Source: Nocardia acididurans (GTDB lineage Bacteria > Actinomycetota > Actinomycetes > Mycobacteriales > Mycobacteriaceae). Taken from it: 64,000 nucleotides of DNA. The notes beneath the pieces are model-generated. The model worked only from the letters and a program-made list of their open reading frames with translations, ran no database searches and was not told the DNA's origin. The DNA is taken from the NCBI RefSeq assembly GCF_016741815.1, contig NZ_JAERRJ010000010.1, forward strand, positions 248,001-312,000, read 5' to 3'. The number at the start of each line of letters is the position of its first letter. Within the stretch, counting starts at the first letter, position 1. The position numbers and the translations under genes are program-made. Below, piece by piece: positions 9,712 through 17,707 of this stretch.

Positions 9712-9846
9712 CTAGGCCGCGGCGATGGCTTCGATCTCGACCAGCCAGTCGGACTCGAGGGTCTGCGCGACGATGGAGGTGGTGGGGATGACGCGGCCGT
9801 TCAGGGCGGCTACGCGGGCCTTGGCGTTGGACTCGGCGATCTGTTG
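9712..9846 (-). pseudogene. Remnant of a RidA family gene (C-terminal 44 codons)
   Basis: The minus frame from 9846 to the TAG at 9712 reads as the last third of a RidA/YjgF enamine deaminase (ESNAKARVAALNGRVIPTTS, then DWLVEIEAIA). RidA proteins are about 130 aa; here the homology stops abruptly at 9846. Upstream sequence up to the tRNA-Trp is Pro/Arg-rich and unlike RidA, and it lacks the substrate-binding N-terminal strands. I read it as a truncated, non-functional copy left by a deletion or insertion beside the tRNA. Confidence 0.72.
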
Positions 9847-9954
9847 AGGTGCAGCGGGTTTCGCTGGAGGCGGGAACAGGGTGTGGTGGGTTCTGTTGCG
9901 GCGCAAGGGATTGTGCGGGGGAGCAGACGACTCGGGCGAGGGTGCGCTGAACGA

Positions 9955-9992
9955 CTTCGGGCCGGTCACTCGTGGGAGTGACCGGCCCGAAG
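9955..9992 (-). terminator. 17-bp stem hairpin downstream of tRNA-Trp
   Basis: CTTCGGGCCGGTCACTC (9955-9971) pairs perfectly with 9976-9992 around the 4-base loop GTGG. It starts 5 bases beyond the 3' end of the tRNA (minus strand). No U-tract follows, as is common for actinobacterial hairpin terminators; it could also guide tRNA 3' processing. Confidence 0.7.
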
Positions 9993-9997
9993 ATTTG

Positions 9998-10070
<73 letters not shown>

Positions 10071-10383
10071 TGGCGTGGCGTCACGCTACCAGGTGGCGAC
10101 GCGGGAGCGAAATCCGTTTTCCGGCAAGGCGTTGGGTACCGGCGTCGACCGGGTGGAATGTACTGATCAAGGCCGGTTTCTCCGGCTGCGGTCAGGGGCG
10201 GCGCTTGGGGTCGCGGTCTTGGCCACGGGGCGGCTTGTGGCCGTGGTCCAGCGCCGTCGTTCCCGCGGCCCGCCTGATCGCTTGTTCAACGAAGGGATTG
10301 ACCCGGTTTCTCCGGACACGGCCCGGGCGGCTGCTTCGCGCCCGGTGCCAGCGGATGTCGGTGGTCGTGGCTAGGCTCTGTGC
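10071..10383. other. Intergenic region between tRNA-Trp and polA
   Basis: 313 bases with no credible gene. The only recognised element is the composite promoter at its right end. The remaining bases show no clear repeat or RNA fold that I could identify; it should also contain the tRNA-Trp promoter, which I could not place. Confidence 0.6.
10355..10377 (+). promoter_or_regulatory. PafBC/RecA-NDp type DNA-damage promoter of polA
   Basis: ATGTCGGTG (10355-10363), exactly 8 bases, then TAGGCT (10372-10377). This fits the mycobacterial LexA-independent damage promoter consensus tTGTCRGTG-N8-TAnnnT. Transcription beginning 7 bases after the -10 would fall on the first base of the polA GTG at 10384, giving a leaderless message. 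The same layout precedes uvrB and uvrA in this window. Confidence 0.75.
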
Positions 10384-13119
10384 GTGACCTCAGCCTCTAC
10401 CGATCAGCGTCCGAGTGCCGTCTCCGCCTCCACCTCCGGCGAGCAGCCCACGTTGTTGCTGCTGGACGGGCATTCGCTGGCCTATCGCGCGTTCTACGCG
10501 CTGCCGGCGGAGAATTTCAAGACCGCGGGCGGGCAGACCACCAACGCGGTGTACGGCTTCACCGCCATGTTGATCAACCTGCTGCGCGACGAGAAGCCCA
10601 CCCATGTGGCGGCGGCGTTCGATGTGAGCCGCAAGACCTTCCGTACCGAGGCGTATCCGGAGTACAAGGCCAACCGCCTCAGTACGCCCGACGAGTTCCG
10701 CGGCCAGGTGGAGATCACCCAGGAGGTGCTGGGGGCACTGGGTATTCCGGTCATGGCCATCGACGGCTACGAGGCCGACGACGTCATCGCCACCCTCACC
10801 ACGCAGGCCGTGCCCGAGGGCTTCCGCGTCCTCATCGTCACCGGCGACCGCGATTCGCTGCAGCTGGTGAACGACAACGTCACCGTGCTCTACCCGAAGA
10901 AGGGCGTCTCCGAGCTCACCCGCTTCACCCCGGCCGCCGTCGAGGACAAGTACGGTCTGACCCCGCAGCAGTACCCGGATTTCGCGGCCCTGCGCGGCGA
11001 CCCGTCCGACAATCTGCCCGGCATCCCGGGCGTGGGCGAGAAGACCGCCGCCAAGTGGGTGCGCGAGTACGGCGATCTGGCCACGCTGGTGGATCAGGTC
11101 GACAAGGTCAAGGGCAAGGTCGGAGAGGCCTTGCGCGCCAACCTGTCCAGCGTCGTGCTCAACCGGCAGCTCACCGAGATGGTGAAGGAGGTGCCGCTGC
11201 CCTACACGCCCGGGCAGCTGGCCGTGCAGCCGTGGAATCGCGAGAAGATCCACCAGCTGTTCGACGAGCTGGAATTCCGGGTGCTACGCGATCGCCTGTT
11301 CGACACGCTCGCCCCGGTCGAGCCCGAGGCCGAGTCCGGTTTCGAGATCAGCGGCAGCACCCTGTCCGCGGGCACCATCGCCGACTGGCTCGCCGAGCAC
11401 GCGAAAGCCGGTGAGCGGCACGGGGTTTCCGTGGTCGGCGTCGGCTCGCCCATCCACGGTGACGTGCAGGCCATCGCGCTCGCGGCCGCCGACGGGGAGG
11501 GCGCGTATATCGACGTACACACCCTCACCCCGGAGGACGAGAAGGCCCTCGGCGCCTGGCTCGCCGACGCGGACACGCCGAAAGCGTTGCACGAGGCCAA
11601 ATCCGCCATGCACGCACTGCGCGGGCGCGGCTGGGTACTCGGCGGGCTCACCAGCGACACCGCCCTCGCGGCGTATCTGATCCTGCCGGGCCAGCGCACC
11701 TTCAACCTCGAAGACCTCTCGCTGCGCTACCTGAGCCGGGAACTGCGCGTCGACAACGCCGGCGAGACCCAGCTGTCGCTGCTCGACGACGAGGACCAGG
11801 TCGACGCCGAGGCCGCCAATGCGCAAATGCTGCGCGCCCGAGCGGTTTTCGATCTCGCCGACGCCTTCGACGAGGAGTTGAAGCGCATCGAATCCACCGC
11901 CCTGCTGGGTGAGATGGAACTGCCGCTGCTGGGCGTGCTCGCCGATCTGGAGCACGCGGGCATCGCCGTCGACTCCGCGCACCTCGAAGAGCTGCAGCGC
12001 GAATTCGCCGACCGGGTGGCCGAGGCCGCGAACACCGCCTACGGCGTGATCGGCAAACAGATCAACCTCGGCTCGCCCAAGCAGCTGCAGGTGGTGCTGT
12101 TCGACGAACTCGACATGCCCAAGACCAAGCGCACCAAGACCGGCTACACCACCGATGCCGATGCGCTGGAAGGGCTCTACGAGAAGACGCAGCACCCGTT
12201 CCTGCAGCATCTGCTCGAGCACCGCGACGCGACCCGATTGAAGGTGACGGTCGACGGCCTGCTCAAGTCGGTCGCCGACGACGGGCGCATTCACACCACC
12301 TTCAACCAGACGGTCGCGGCCACCGGGCGACTCTCGTCCACCGAGCCGAACCTGCAGAACATTCCGATCCGCACCGATACCGGCCGCCGCATTCGCGACA
12401 CGTTCGTGGTCGGCCCCGGCTACGAGTCGCTCATGACCGCCGACTACAGCCAGATCGAAATGCGGATCATGGCGCATCTGTCCAAGGACGAGGGTCTGAT
12501 CGAGGCGTTCAACTCCGGTGAGGACCTGCACAACTTCGTGGCGTCCAAGGCTTTCGACATCCCGATCTCCGAGGTCGATCCGGAGCTGCGCCGCCGCATC
12601 AAGGCCATGTCCTACGGTCTGGCCTACGGCCTGTCCGCCTACGGCCTGTCCCAGCAGCTCAAGATCAGCGCCGACGAGGCGAAGGTCCAGATGGACATCT
12701 ACTTCACCCGCTTCGGCGCGATCCGCGACTACCTGCACGACGCCGTCGAACAGGCCCGCAAGGTCGGCTACACCGAAACCCTCTTCGGCCGCCGCCGCTA
12801 CCTGCCGGACCTGGACTCCTCCAACCGGCAGCGCCGCGAGGCCGCCGAGCGGATGGCGTTGAACGCCCCCATCCAGGGCACGGCCGCCGACATCATCAAG
12901 GTGGCCATGATCGACACCCAGCGCGCCATCCGCGCGGCGGGCCTGAAGTCCCGCATGCTCCTGCAGATCCACGACGAACTCGTCTTCGAGGTCGCCGCGG
13001 GCGAGCGCGAGCAACTGGAAGCCCTTGCCCGCGAACATATGTCGAACGCGATCGAACTCTCGGTCCCGCTCGAGGTCTCGGTGGGCGTGGGCCGCAGCTG
13101 GGACGCCGCCGCCCACTGA
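10384..13119 (+). CDS. polA: DNA polymerase I
   Basis: 911 aa. N-terminal 5'-nuclease domain (about 20-315, LLLDGHSLAYRAFYALPAE), a middle proofreading-like domain without the usual exonuclease carboxylates (about 325-520), and the polymerase domain (about 540-911). Motif A has D687 (DYSQIEMR), the O helix K740 and Y748, motif C H863-D864-E865 (QIHDELVFEV). Y744 occupies the position of E. coli Phe762; tyrosine there is associated with loss of dideoxynucleotide discrimination and is usual in mycobacterial PolA. The enzyme fills repair gaps and removes primers. GTG start, probably leaderless from the damage promoter. Confidence 0.97.
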   Translation: MTSASTDQRPSAVSASTSGEQPTLLLLDGHSLAYRAFYALPAENFKTAGGQTTNAVYGFTAMLINLLRDEKPTHVAAAFDVSRKTFRTEAYPEYKANRLSTPDEFRGQVEITQEVLGALGIPVMAIDGYEADDVIATLTTQAVPEGFRVLIVTGDRDSLQLVNDNVTVLYPKKGVSELTRFTPAAVEDKYGLTPQQYPDFAALRGDPSDNLPGIPGVGEKTAAKWVREYGDLATLVDQVDKVKGKVGEALRANLSSVVLNRQLTEMVKEVPLPYTPGQLAVQPWNREKIHQLFDELEFRVLRDRLFDTLAPVEPEAESGFEISGSTLSAGTIADWLAEHAKAGERHGVSVVGVGSPIHGDVQAIALAAADGEGAYIDVHTLTPEDEKALGAWLADADTPKALHEAKSAMHALRGRGWVLGGLTSDTALAAYLILPGQRTFNLEDLSLRYLSRELRVDNAGETQLSLLDDEDQVDAEAANAQMLRARAVFDLADAFDEELKRIESTALLGEMELPLLGVLADLEHAGIAVDSAHLEELQREFADRVAEAANTAYGVIGKQINLGSPKQLQVVLFDELDMPKTKRTKTGYTTDADALEGLYEKTQHPFLQHLLEHRDATRLKVTVDGLLKSVADDGRIHTTFNQTVAATGRLSSTEPNLQNIPIRTDTGRRIRDTFVVGPGYESLMTADYSQIEMRIMAHLSKDEGLIEAFNSGEDLHNFVASKAFDIPISEVDPELRRRIKAMSYGLAYGLSAYGLSQQLKISADEAKVQMDIYFTRFGAIRDYLHDAVEQARKVGYTETLFGRRRYLPDLDSSNRQRREAAERMALNAPIQGTAADIIKVAMIDTQRAIRAAGLKSRMLLQIHDELVFEVAAGEREQLEALAREHMSNAIELSVPLEVSVGVGRSWDAAAH

Positions 13120-13298
13120 TCCCTTTCGCCGCCCAGGCAGGTTCTCGGCCGGGATCCAGGCGCGATTCTATTGAGCGCGTGTGGATTCCGGCCAAGAGCA
13201 CGCCGGACTGACGGGGGAGCCGCCCCCGGCATGACCGGCGCGCATGACGGCGCAGCCGCGGCCGGTACGGCGGGGGACGTTGGAACGGCTGTTGCGTC

Positions 13299-13631
13299 TC
13301 AGTGGGTGAGTTGGGCTACCAGTTGGGCGCTGAGGTCGGCGGCGGCGCGACAGGCGTTCGCGCAGGCCGACTCGCCGAGGCGTTCACAGCTTTCGGCGGT
13401 GCGGGTGCAGACTTCGGCGGCCAGTTCGCAGAGGGAGGCGGCCCAGGGGGAGTGGCGGTCGAGCATGTCGCCGGCCAGGCGGCAGGTGTCGGCGCAGTCC
13501 ATGAGGCCGGTCAGGTGGGTGCGGGTGCCGTGGCTGTCGCCGATATCGGCGGATTCCATCATTTGGCGGACGCAGCTGCGGTGGCAGCCGAGCAGGGCGT
13601 TCACGGTGCTCTGAAGCTTCGGGTCGGTCAT
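13299..13631 (-). CDS. Four-helix bundle copper-binding protein (DUF326, Csp-like)
   Basis: 110 aa, cysteine-rich with the helical spacing typical of copper storage proteins: CHRSCVRQMM (C16, C20), DCADTCRLAGDM, CELAAEVCTRTAESCERLG and CANACRAAA. Csp proteins bind many Cu(I) ions inside a four-helix bundle. No signal peptide is visible, so a cytosolic (Csp3-like) role is expected. An AAGGAG precedes the start on the minus strand. The neighbourhood contains no copper exporter or CsoR. Confidence 0.82.
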   Translation of the reverse strand: MTDPKLQSTVNALLGCHRSCVRQMMESADIGDSHGTRTHLTGLMDCADTCRLAGDMLDRHSPWAASLCELAAEVCTRTAESCERLGESACANACRAAADLSAQLVAQLTH

Positions 13632-13790
13632 CGCGAGGGCTCCTTTTTCGGGCCGGATGTCCGGTATTCACTGAGAGTTGGCGCGAGCGTCGAGCAGGTG
13701 TGCCCATTGTGTCATCCCGGCGTGGCGTGGGCTGCGACACAGGGCGGATGACCTGCGACGAAGTTACTCGTGGGTCGATTGCGAATATGG

Positions 13791-13819
13791 TTGCCAATGC
13801 GTGGGTCTGCCCCTATGCT
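13791..13819 (+). promoter_or_regulatory. Sigma-A-type promoter of the attenuator leader
   Basis: TTGCCA (13791-13796), 17-base spacer, TATGCT (13814-13819): close to the vegetative consensus with optimal spacing. The expected start of transcription near 13826-13827 coincides with the GTG that opens the leader peptide frame. Confidence 0.7.
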
Positions 13820-13826
13820 CGGTGCC

Positions 13827-13958
13827 GTGCCGAATCCCGCCCACAGCCGCAGTGCTGCGCTTCACGTCGCCGACCGCGACGGCGCCGCGCTCATTCCGCT
13901 TACCGCGATGGTGGCTGCTGTGCGAGTACTCGTAGTTCTCCGCCGTAGCGGGGTCTGA
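13827..13958 (+). CDS. Leader peptide of a branched-chain amino acid attenuator
   Basis: Small frame ending in MVAAVRVLVVLRRSGV and a TGA at 13956-13958. It can start at the GTG 13827, which would sit on the 5' end of the RNA (43 aa, leaderless), or at ATG 13908 (16 aa, without a visible ribosome binding site). The run of Val, Leu and Arg codons just before the hairpins is the hallmark of attenuation leaders of actinobacterial leu and ilv genes: starved ribosomes would stall there. It lies between a good promoter and a T-tract terminator, upstream of the LeuA-domain gene. The regulatory role is inferred. Confidence 0.65.
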   Translation: MPNPAHSRSAALHVADRDGAALIPLTAMVAAVRVLVVLRRSGV

Positions 13959-13998
13959 TTCGGACCGGCCCCTCGCTGCGGCCGTTTGAACTTTTTTT
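13951..13998 (+). terminator. Attenuator: antiterminator and intrinsic terminator
   Basis: The terminator hairpin uses 13959-13964 with 13985-13990 (G-U pairs included) and CGGCC (13966-13970) with GGCCG (13980-13984), one bulged base, then T7 at 13992-13998. The competing pairing GGTC (13952-13955) with GACC (13963-13966), extendable by GGGG against CCCC, uses the terminator's 5' arm. A ribosome stalled on the Val/Leu codons of the leader peptide would decide between them. Rare for this GC-rich genome, the T-run is uninterrupted. Confidence 0.72.
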
Positions 13999-14050
13999 GC
14001 GCTGGTCCCCTCTGCCAAATTCTGGGAAGAAGTCGGGAAGACCTAGTTCA

Positions 14051-14473
14051 ATGACCATCACACTCGATACACAGACGTTCATCGCCGCTGCCCCCAAGAG
14101 CCTGCGGGCTGAAAGCACCGGCCTGACCCCCGCCGAGTTCCACGAGCGGTACTGCGGTCACGCGGGCCCGATCAAGCTCGGCGAATACACCCACCGCCGC
14201 GCCGCGGAATTCACCGCGACCCTCGAATTCGCGGGCCACCTGCGCACCGTGACCGCCACCGGCAGCCCCGTCGCGGCGCTCACCTCGGCGCTCTACGACG
14301 AGGGCTATCCGGTCGAGATCCTGGCGTTCCACCAGCGCCGCACCGAGTCGGGCATGGCCACCTTCGTGCAGTGCGAGTTCAACGGCCGTCGCGGCTGGGG
14401 CGCCGCCCTCGCCGACGACAGCGCGGAATCCACCGTCCGCGCCATGATCGCCGGTATCAACTCCCTCGGCTGA
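14051..14473 (+). CDS. Stand-alone 2-isopropylmalate synthase (LeuA) regulatory-domain protein
   Basis: 140 aa from ATG 14051. The C-terminal 100 residues match the LeuA allosteric dimerisation domain pattern (GSPVAALTSALYDEGYPVEI, AFHQRRTESGMATFVQCEF, GWGAALADDSAESTVRAMIA), which in 2-isopropylmalate synthase binds leucine and inhibits the enzyme. The catalytic TIM barrel is absent, so it cannot make isopropylmalate; it may bind leucine or modulate LeuA or homocitrate/citramalate synthase. It is the only gene behind the attenuator. Complete rather than broken: it has its own start, an intact frame and a terminator. Confidence 0.75.
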   Translation: MTITLDTQTFIAAAPKSLRAESTGLTPAEFHERYCGHAGPIKLGEYTHRRAAEFTATLEFAGHLRTVTATGSPVAALTSALYDEGYPVEILAFHQRRTESGMATFVQCEFNGRRGWGAALADDSAESTVRAMIAGINSLG

Positions 14474-14480
14474 GCTCAAA

Positions 14481-14520
14481 ACTAATGCGCCGCAATCCTT
14501 TCGGGTTGCGGCGCATTAGT
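14481..14520. terminator. Bidirectional terminator
   Basis: ACTAATGCGCCGCAA (14481-14495) pairs perfectly with 14506-14520, and inner bases extend it to 18 bp with a TTTC loop. It separates the convergent LeuA-domain gene and thioredoxin gene. Confidence 0.85.
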
Positions 14521-14527
14521 GTGCGGC

Positions 14528-14893
14528 CTACTGGGCCTGCTGCTCGGCCAGCTGCTTGCGGACGTCGTCCATGTCGAGGCCCTTCACCTGGGTGATGAGA
14601 TCCTCCAGGGCCGCGGGCGGGAGGGCGCCGGGCTGGGCGAAGACCAGGACGCCCTCGCGGAAGGCCATGATGGTCGGGATCGACCGGATGTTGGCGGCGG
14701 CGGCCAGGCCCTGCTCGGCCTCGGTGTCGACCTTGCCGTGGATGACGTCGGGATGCTTCTCCGCGGACGCCTCGAAGGTGGGGGCGAAGGAGCGGCAGGG
14801 GCCGCACCACGACGCCCAGAAATCGACCAGGACGACGTCATTGCCGGTGACGGTCTCGTCGAAGTTCTGCTCGGTCAGGGTTTGGGTGGCCAT
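14528..14893 (-). CDS. trxA: Thioredoxin
   Basis: 121 aa, single thioredoxin domain with active site WASWCGPC (C30, C33), the cis-proline turn RSIPTIMAF and no signal peptide, so a cytosolic disulfide reductant. The start at ATG 14893 follows AGAGG; an upstream in-frame start at 14929 would add 12 residues that lie outside the domain. It stops 8 bases from the shared terminator. Confidence 0.9.
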   Translation of the reverse strand: MATQTLTEQNFDETVTGNDVVLVDFWASWCGPCRSFAPTFEASAEKHPDVIHGKVDTEAEQGLAAAANIRSIPTIMAFREGVLVFAQPGALPPAALEDLITQVKGLDMDDVRKQLAEQQAQ

Positions 14894-14950
14894 GGCATCC
14901 TCTCGTGTTGGTTTCGCCCGGTCCAACACCGGGCCATGCGGTTGTGTTCC

Positions 14951-15457
14951 CTAGGTAATCGACCACTCCTCGCGCCGATCGCCGTCCCACCGCCGTATAC
15001 CCACAACGGTAGCCCGGTAGTCCCGGTCGGAACCGACCGCGTCCACTGCCGCCTGCAGCTGGCCGGGACGCAAACGCCGGGCAAGCGTGACATGCGGGGT
15101 CCAGGCATCGGGGTGCAGGTTGGCGGGGATGCCGGGGCAGTCGGCGATCACGGCGAAAAGGCGGTGCTGCAGGGACAGCAGGTCGGTGGACGGAACAACC
15201 GCCCGGACCAGAATCGGCGAACGCGCGCCGAACACCAGCAGACCGCCCAGGCGGATGTCCAAGGGCGCAAAAGTCTGCTGCCCCAAGACTTTATCCAGGC
15301 GCGGCCAGATCTCCTGAGCGACTCCGACGGTGATGTGCGGCCGGTGCGCGGGCGACGGCGAGTGCAGTCCCACATCGGCCAGCACCCGCCACTGGCGGTG
15401 TACTTCCGCCTCGGACACCTCGTCGAGCACCAGCTCGACCGACTGCACCACGCTCAT
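14951..15457 (-). CDS. 2'-5' RNA ligase family (2H phosphoesterase) protein
   Basis: 168 aa with the two HxT motifs that define the 2H phosphoesterase superfamily: H41-I-T43 (HRPHITVGVAQE) and H122-V-T124 (AWTPHVTLARR). Members hydrolyse or join 2',5'-linked or cyclic phosphates in RNA; the biological substrate in actinobacteria is mostly unknown. Start chosen at ATG 15457 near GGGGAG; the next upstream option (15472) adds five residues. It lies 57 bases upstream of trxA in the same direction. Confidence 0.78.
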   Translation of the reverse strand: MSVVQSVELVLDEVSEAEVHRQWRVLADVGLHSPSPAHRPHITVGVAQEIWPRLDKVLGQQTFAPLDIRLGGLLVFGARSPILVRAVVPSTDLLSLQHRLFAVIADCPGIPANLHPDAWTPHVTLARRLRPGQLQAAVDAVGSDRDYRATVVGIRRWDGDRREEWSIT

Positions 15458-15565
15458 CACTCCCCACGACACGCCGGTGTCCTGAACTTACGCCGAGGTC
15501 TCGAATTGTGCGCGGAAGTGTGCCGTCGATTTGCCGTCTCTGGGAAGTACGCGAGGATAGCGAGT

Positions 15566-16651
15566 ATGAGCGACACCGAGACCCGGCTTCGGCTGGGCCT
15601 GATCGAAGGCGACGGCATCGGGCCGGAGATAGTACGAGCCACCCGCGATGTGGTGGACGAGGCCCTGAAGGTGATGGAGCTGCCGCCCGTCGAATGGGTG
15701 CCGTTGTTGATCGGGCACGCGGCCATCGCGGAGTACGGCGATCCGATGCCGGAGCAGACGCTCAAAGCCCTCGAGGGGCTCGATGCCTGGATCATGGGCC
15801 CGCACGACAATGCCTCCTACGCCGCGGAGTACCGCACCGGGCTGCCGCCCGCGGGCGCGGTGCGCAAGCGCTTCGGGCTGTACGCCAATATCCGTTGGGC
15901 GCGAACGCATCCGGATGTGCGATCGGTGGCCGAGGAGATGGATCTGATCATCGTCCGGGAGAACAGCGAGGGCCTCTACGCCGACCGCAATATGTTCGCC
16001 GGGTCGGGCGAGTTCCAGCCGACGGCCGACACCGCGCTCGCGGTAGGCGTTTTCACCCGGGCCGCCATCGAACGCATTGCGCACCAAGCCTTCCGGATCG
16101 CGGCCCGCCGCCGCAAGAAGGTCACCATCGTGCACAAGGCGAATGTGCTCCCGATGACCATGGGCCTGTTCCGGGATGTGTGCTACGAAGTGGCCCAGGA
16201 GTATCCGGACGTGGAAACCCGCGACGAGCACGTGGACGCCATGACCGCGCTGCTGGTGCGTGATCCGGCTGCCTTCGACGTCATCGTGACCGAGAACCTG
16301 TTCGGCGACATCCTGTCCGATCTGGCCGGTGAGCTCAGCGGATCGCTGGGGATGGCCGCCTCGCTCAACTCGTCGGACACGCAGGCCATGGCCCAGGCCG
16401 TGCACGGGGCCGCACCCACCCTGACCGGCAAGAACCGGGCGAATCCGGTGGCCCTGATGCTGTCCGCGGTGGGCATGCTGCGCTGGCTCGGAACCCGCGA
16501 TGTGCACAGTGCGCTGTACCGGGTTGCAGATCGAATTGAACACGCAGTAGCGGAGACGTTGCGGGCTGGTGTAGCCACGTCGGATTTGGGTGGGTTAGCA
16601 TCTACGACCGAATTCACCGAGCAGGTGCGGGCCCGGCTGCACCGCTGGTGA
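15566..16651 (+). CDS. Isocitrate/isopropylmalate dehydrogenase family protein
   Basis: 361 aa NAD(P)-dependent beta-decarboxylating dehydrogenase. Visible motifs are GLIEGDGIGPEIVRATRDV at the N-terminus, the substrate loop LYANIRWARTHPDVRS, VRENSEGLYADRN, the catalytic-lysine region VTIVHKANVLPMTMGLFRD and the metal site TENLFGDILSDLAGELSGSLG. It could be a second isopropylmalate, tartrate/malate or homoisocitrate dehydrogenase. Leucine-pathway leuB normally lies elsewhere in this group (near serA), so I do not give a symbol. Start ATG 15566; a longer in-frame extension upstream overlaps the 2H gene and trxA and is rejected. Confidence 0.82.
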   Translation: MSDTETRLRLGLIEGDGIGPEIVRATRDVVDEALKVMELPPVEWVPLLIGHAAIAEYGDPMPEQTLKALEGLDAWIMGPHDNASYAAEYRTGLPPAGAVRKRFGLYANIRWARTHPDVRSVAEEMDLIIVRENSEGLYADRNMFAGSGEFQPTADTALAVGVFTRAAIERIAHQAFRIAARRRKKVTIVHKANVLPMTMGLFRDVCYEVAQEYPDVETRDEHVDAMTALLVRDPAAFDVIVTENLFGDILSDLAGELSGSLGMAASLNSSDTQAMAQAVHGAAPTLTGKNRANPVALMLSAVGMLRWLGTRDVHSALYRVADRIEHAVAETLRAGVATSDLGGLASTTEFTEQVRARLHRW

Positions 16652-16801
16652 GCGCACTTCCGGGTCCGGGCGTGTATCGGCGTTGCCACACGGTATCGCC
16701 GATTAATGTTCGGTAACCGGCCCGCATGGACCGACCGACTCGCCTACATTTCAAACGGCGGGCGGCATCCGGATGTCGCGCACCCGAACTGTGGAGGACC
16801 T

Positions 16802-17701
16802 GTGTCTGTTCGTATTTCAATGCGCGGGCGTGCCGCGCGCGCCCTGGTTGTGCTCGCCGGCGGCGCGCTCGCGCTGACCGCGTGTACCAGCAACACCGAG
16901 GGCGGCGACGATGTCGCCAAGGTCGAGGTCGCGAAGGTCGACACCATCGCGGCCAAGGTGCCCGACGCCATCAAGCAGTCCGGCAAGCTGGTCGTCGGCG
17001 TCAACGTGCCGTATCAGCCGAACGAGTTCAAGAACTCCGACGGCAAGATCGTCGGCTTCGACGTGGACCTGATGGACGCGGTCGCCAGCGTGCTCGGCCT
17101 GACCGCCGACTACCGCGAATCGGACTTCGAGAAGATCATTCCGTCCATCGAGACGGGCACCTACAACGTCGGCATGTCCTCGTTCACCGACACCAAGGAA
17201 CGCGAGAAGACCGTCGACTTCGTGACCTACTTCCAGGTCGGCACCCAGTGGGCGCAGCAGAAGGGCAAGCCGGTCGACCCGGACGACGCCTGCGGTAAGC
17301 GAGTCGCGGTGCAGCGCACCACCGTTCAGGACACCGACGAGATCCCGGCCAAGAGCGCCAAGTGCGTCGCCGCGGGCAAGCCGGAGATCGTGAAGGTCGC
17401 CTACGACGAGCAGTCCCAGGCCGCCACCGCGCTGGTGCAGGGTCAGGTCGACGCCATGTCCGCCGACCTCCCGGTCACCATCTACGCCGTGGACCAGAAC
17501 AAGGACACCATCGAGGTGACCGGCAAGATGTTCGACTCCGCCCCGTACGGCTGGCCGGTGCAGAAGGGCTCGCCGCTGGGCCCGGTGCTGCAGGAAGCCG
17601 TCCAGCACCTGATGGACAACGGCCAGGCCCGCAAGATCGCGGAGAACTGGAACGTGCAGGCGGGCGTCATCACCAAGTCCGTCATCAACGGAGCGCAGTA
17701 A
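16802..17701 (+). CDS. Polar amino acid ABC transporter substrate-binding lipoprotein
   Basis: 299 aa, GTG start after GGAGG. Lipobox LTAC with the lipidated cysteine at residue 28. The SBP_bac_3 domain is seen from about residue 60 (KLVVGVNVPYQPNEFKNSD, GFDVDLMDAVASVLGL, GMSSFTDTKEREKTVDFVTY), typical of glutamine, glutamate, arginine or cystine binding proteins. First of three genes with a permease and an ATPase. A 7-bp inverted repeat ATCGGCG/CGCCGAT (16676-16682, 16697-16703) sits in the promoter region. Confidence 0.85.
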   Translation: MSVRISMRGRAARALVVLAGGALALTACTSNTEGGDDVAKVEVAKVDTIAAKVPDAIKQSGKLVVGVNVPYQPNEFKNSDGKIVGFDVDLMDAVASVLGLTADYRESDFEKIIPSIETGTYNVGMSSFTDTKEREKTVDFVTYFQVGTQWAQQKGKPVDPDDACGKRVAVQRTTVQDTDEIPAKSAKCVAAGKPEIVKVAYDEQSQAATALVQGQVDAMSADLPVTIYAVDQNKDTIEVTGKMFDSAPYGWPVQKGSPLGPVLQEAVQHLMDNGQARKIAENWNVQAGVITKSVINGAQ

Positions 17702-17707
17702 CCGCAC

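Noticed and set aside
9712..9969. An 85-aa intact gene containing the RidA fragment
   Set aside because: Its first 40 residues are Pro/Arg/Ser-rich and unlike RidA, and an essential part of the domain is missing; treated as a pseudogene.
10075..10374. A 99-codon frame between tRNA-Trp and polA
   Set aside because: No ribosome binding site, no domain, and it overlaps the polA promoter.
11284..13116. A 610-codon open frame antisense to polA, and similar long antisense frames over livK (4306-5694) and uvrB (40855-42783)
   Set aside because: They mirror the third-position GC bias of the true genes, have no recognisable domains and no ribosome binding sites.
14519..15565. A 349-codon in-frame N-terminal extension of the dehydrogenase gene at 15566
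   Set aside because: It runs antisense through thioredoxin and the 2H phosphoesterase, both with intact motifs. The dehydrogenase family starts at residue 10 of the shorter form.
16676..16703. Terminator of the dehydrogenase gene at ATCGGCG/CGCCGAT
   Set aside because: Stem of only 7 bp with a 14-base loop and no T-run; could equally be an operator, so it is mentioned only with the transporter gene.
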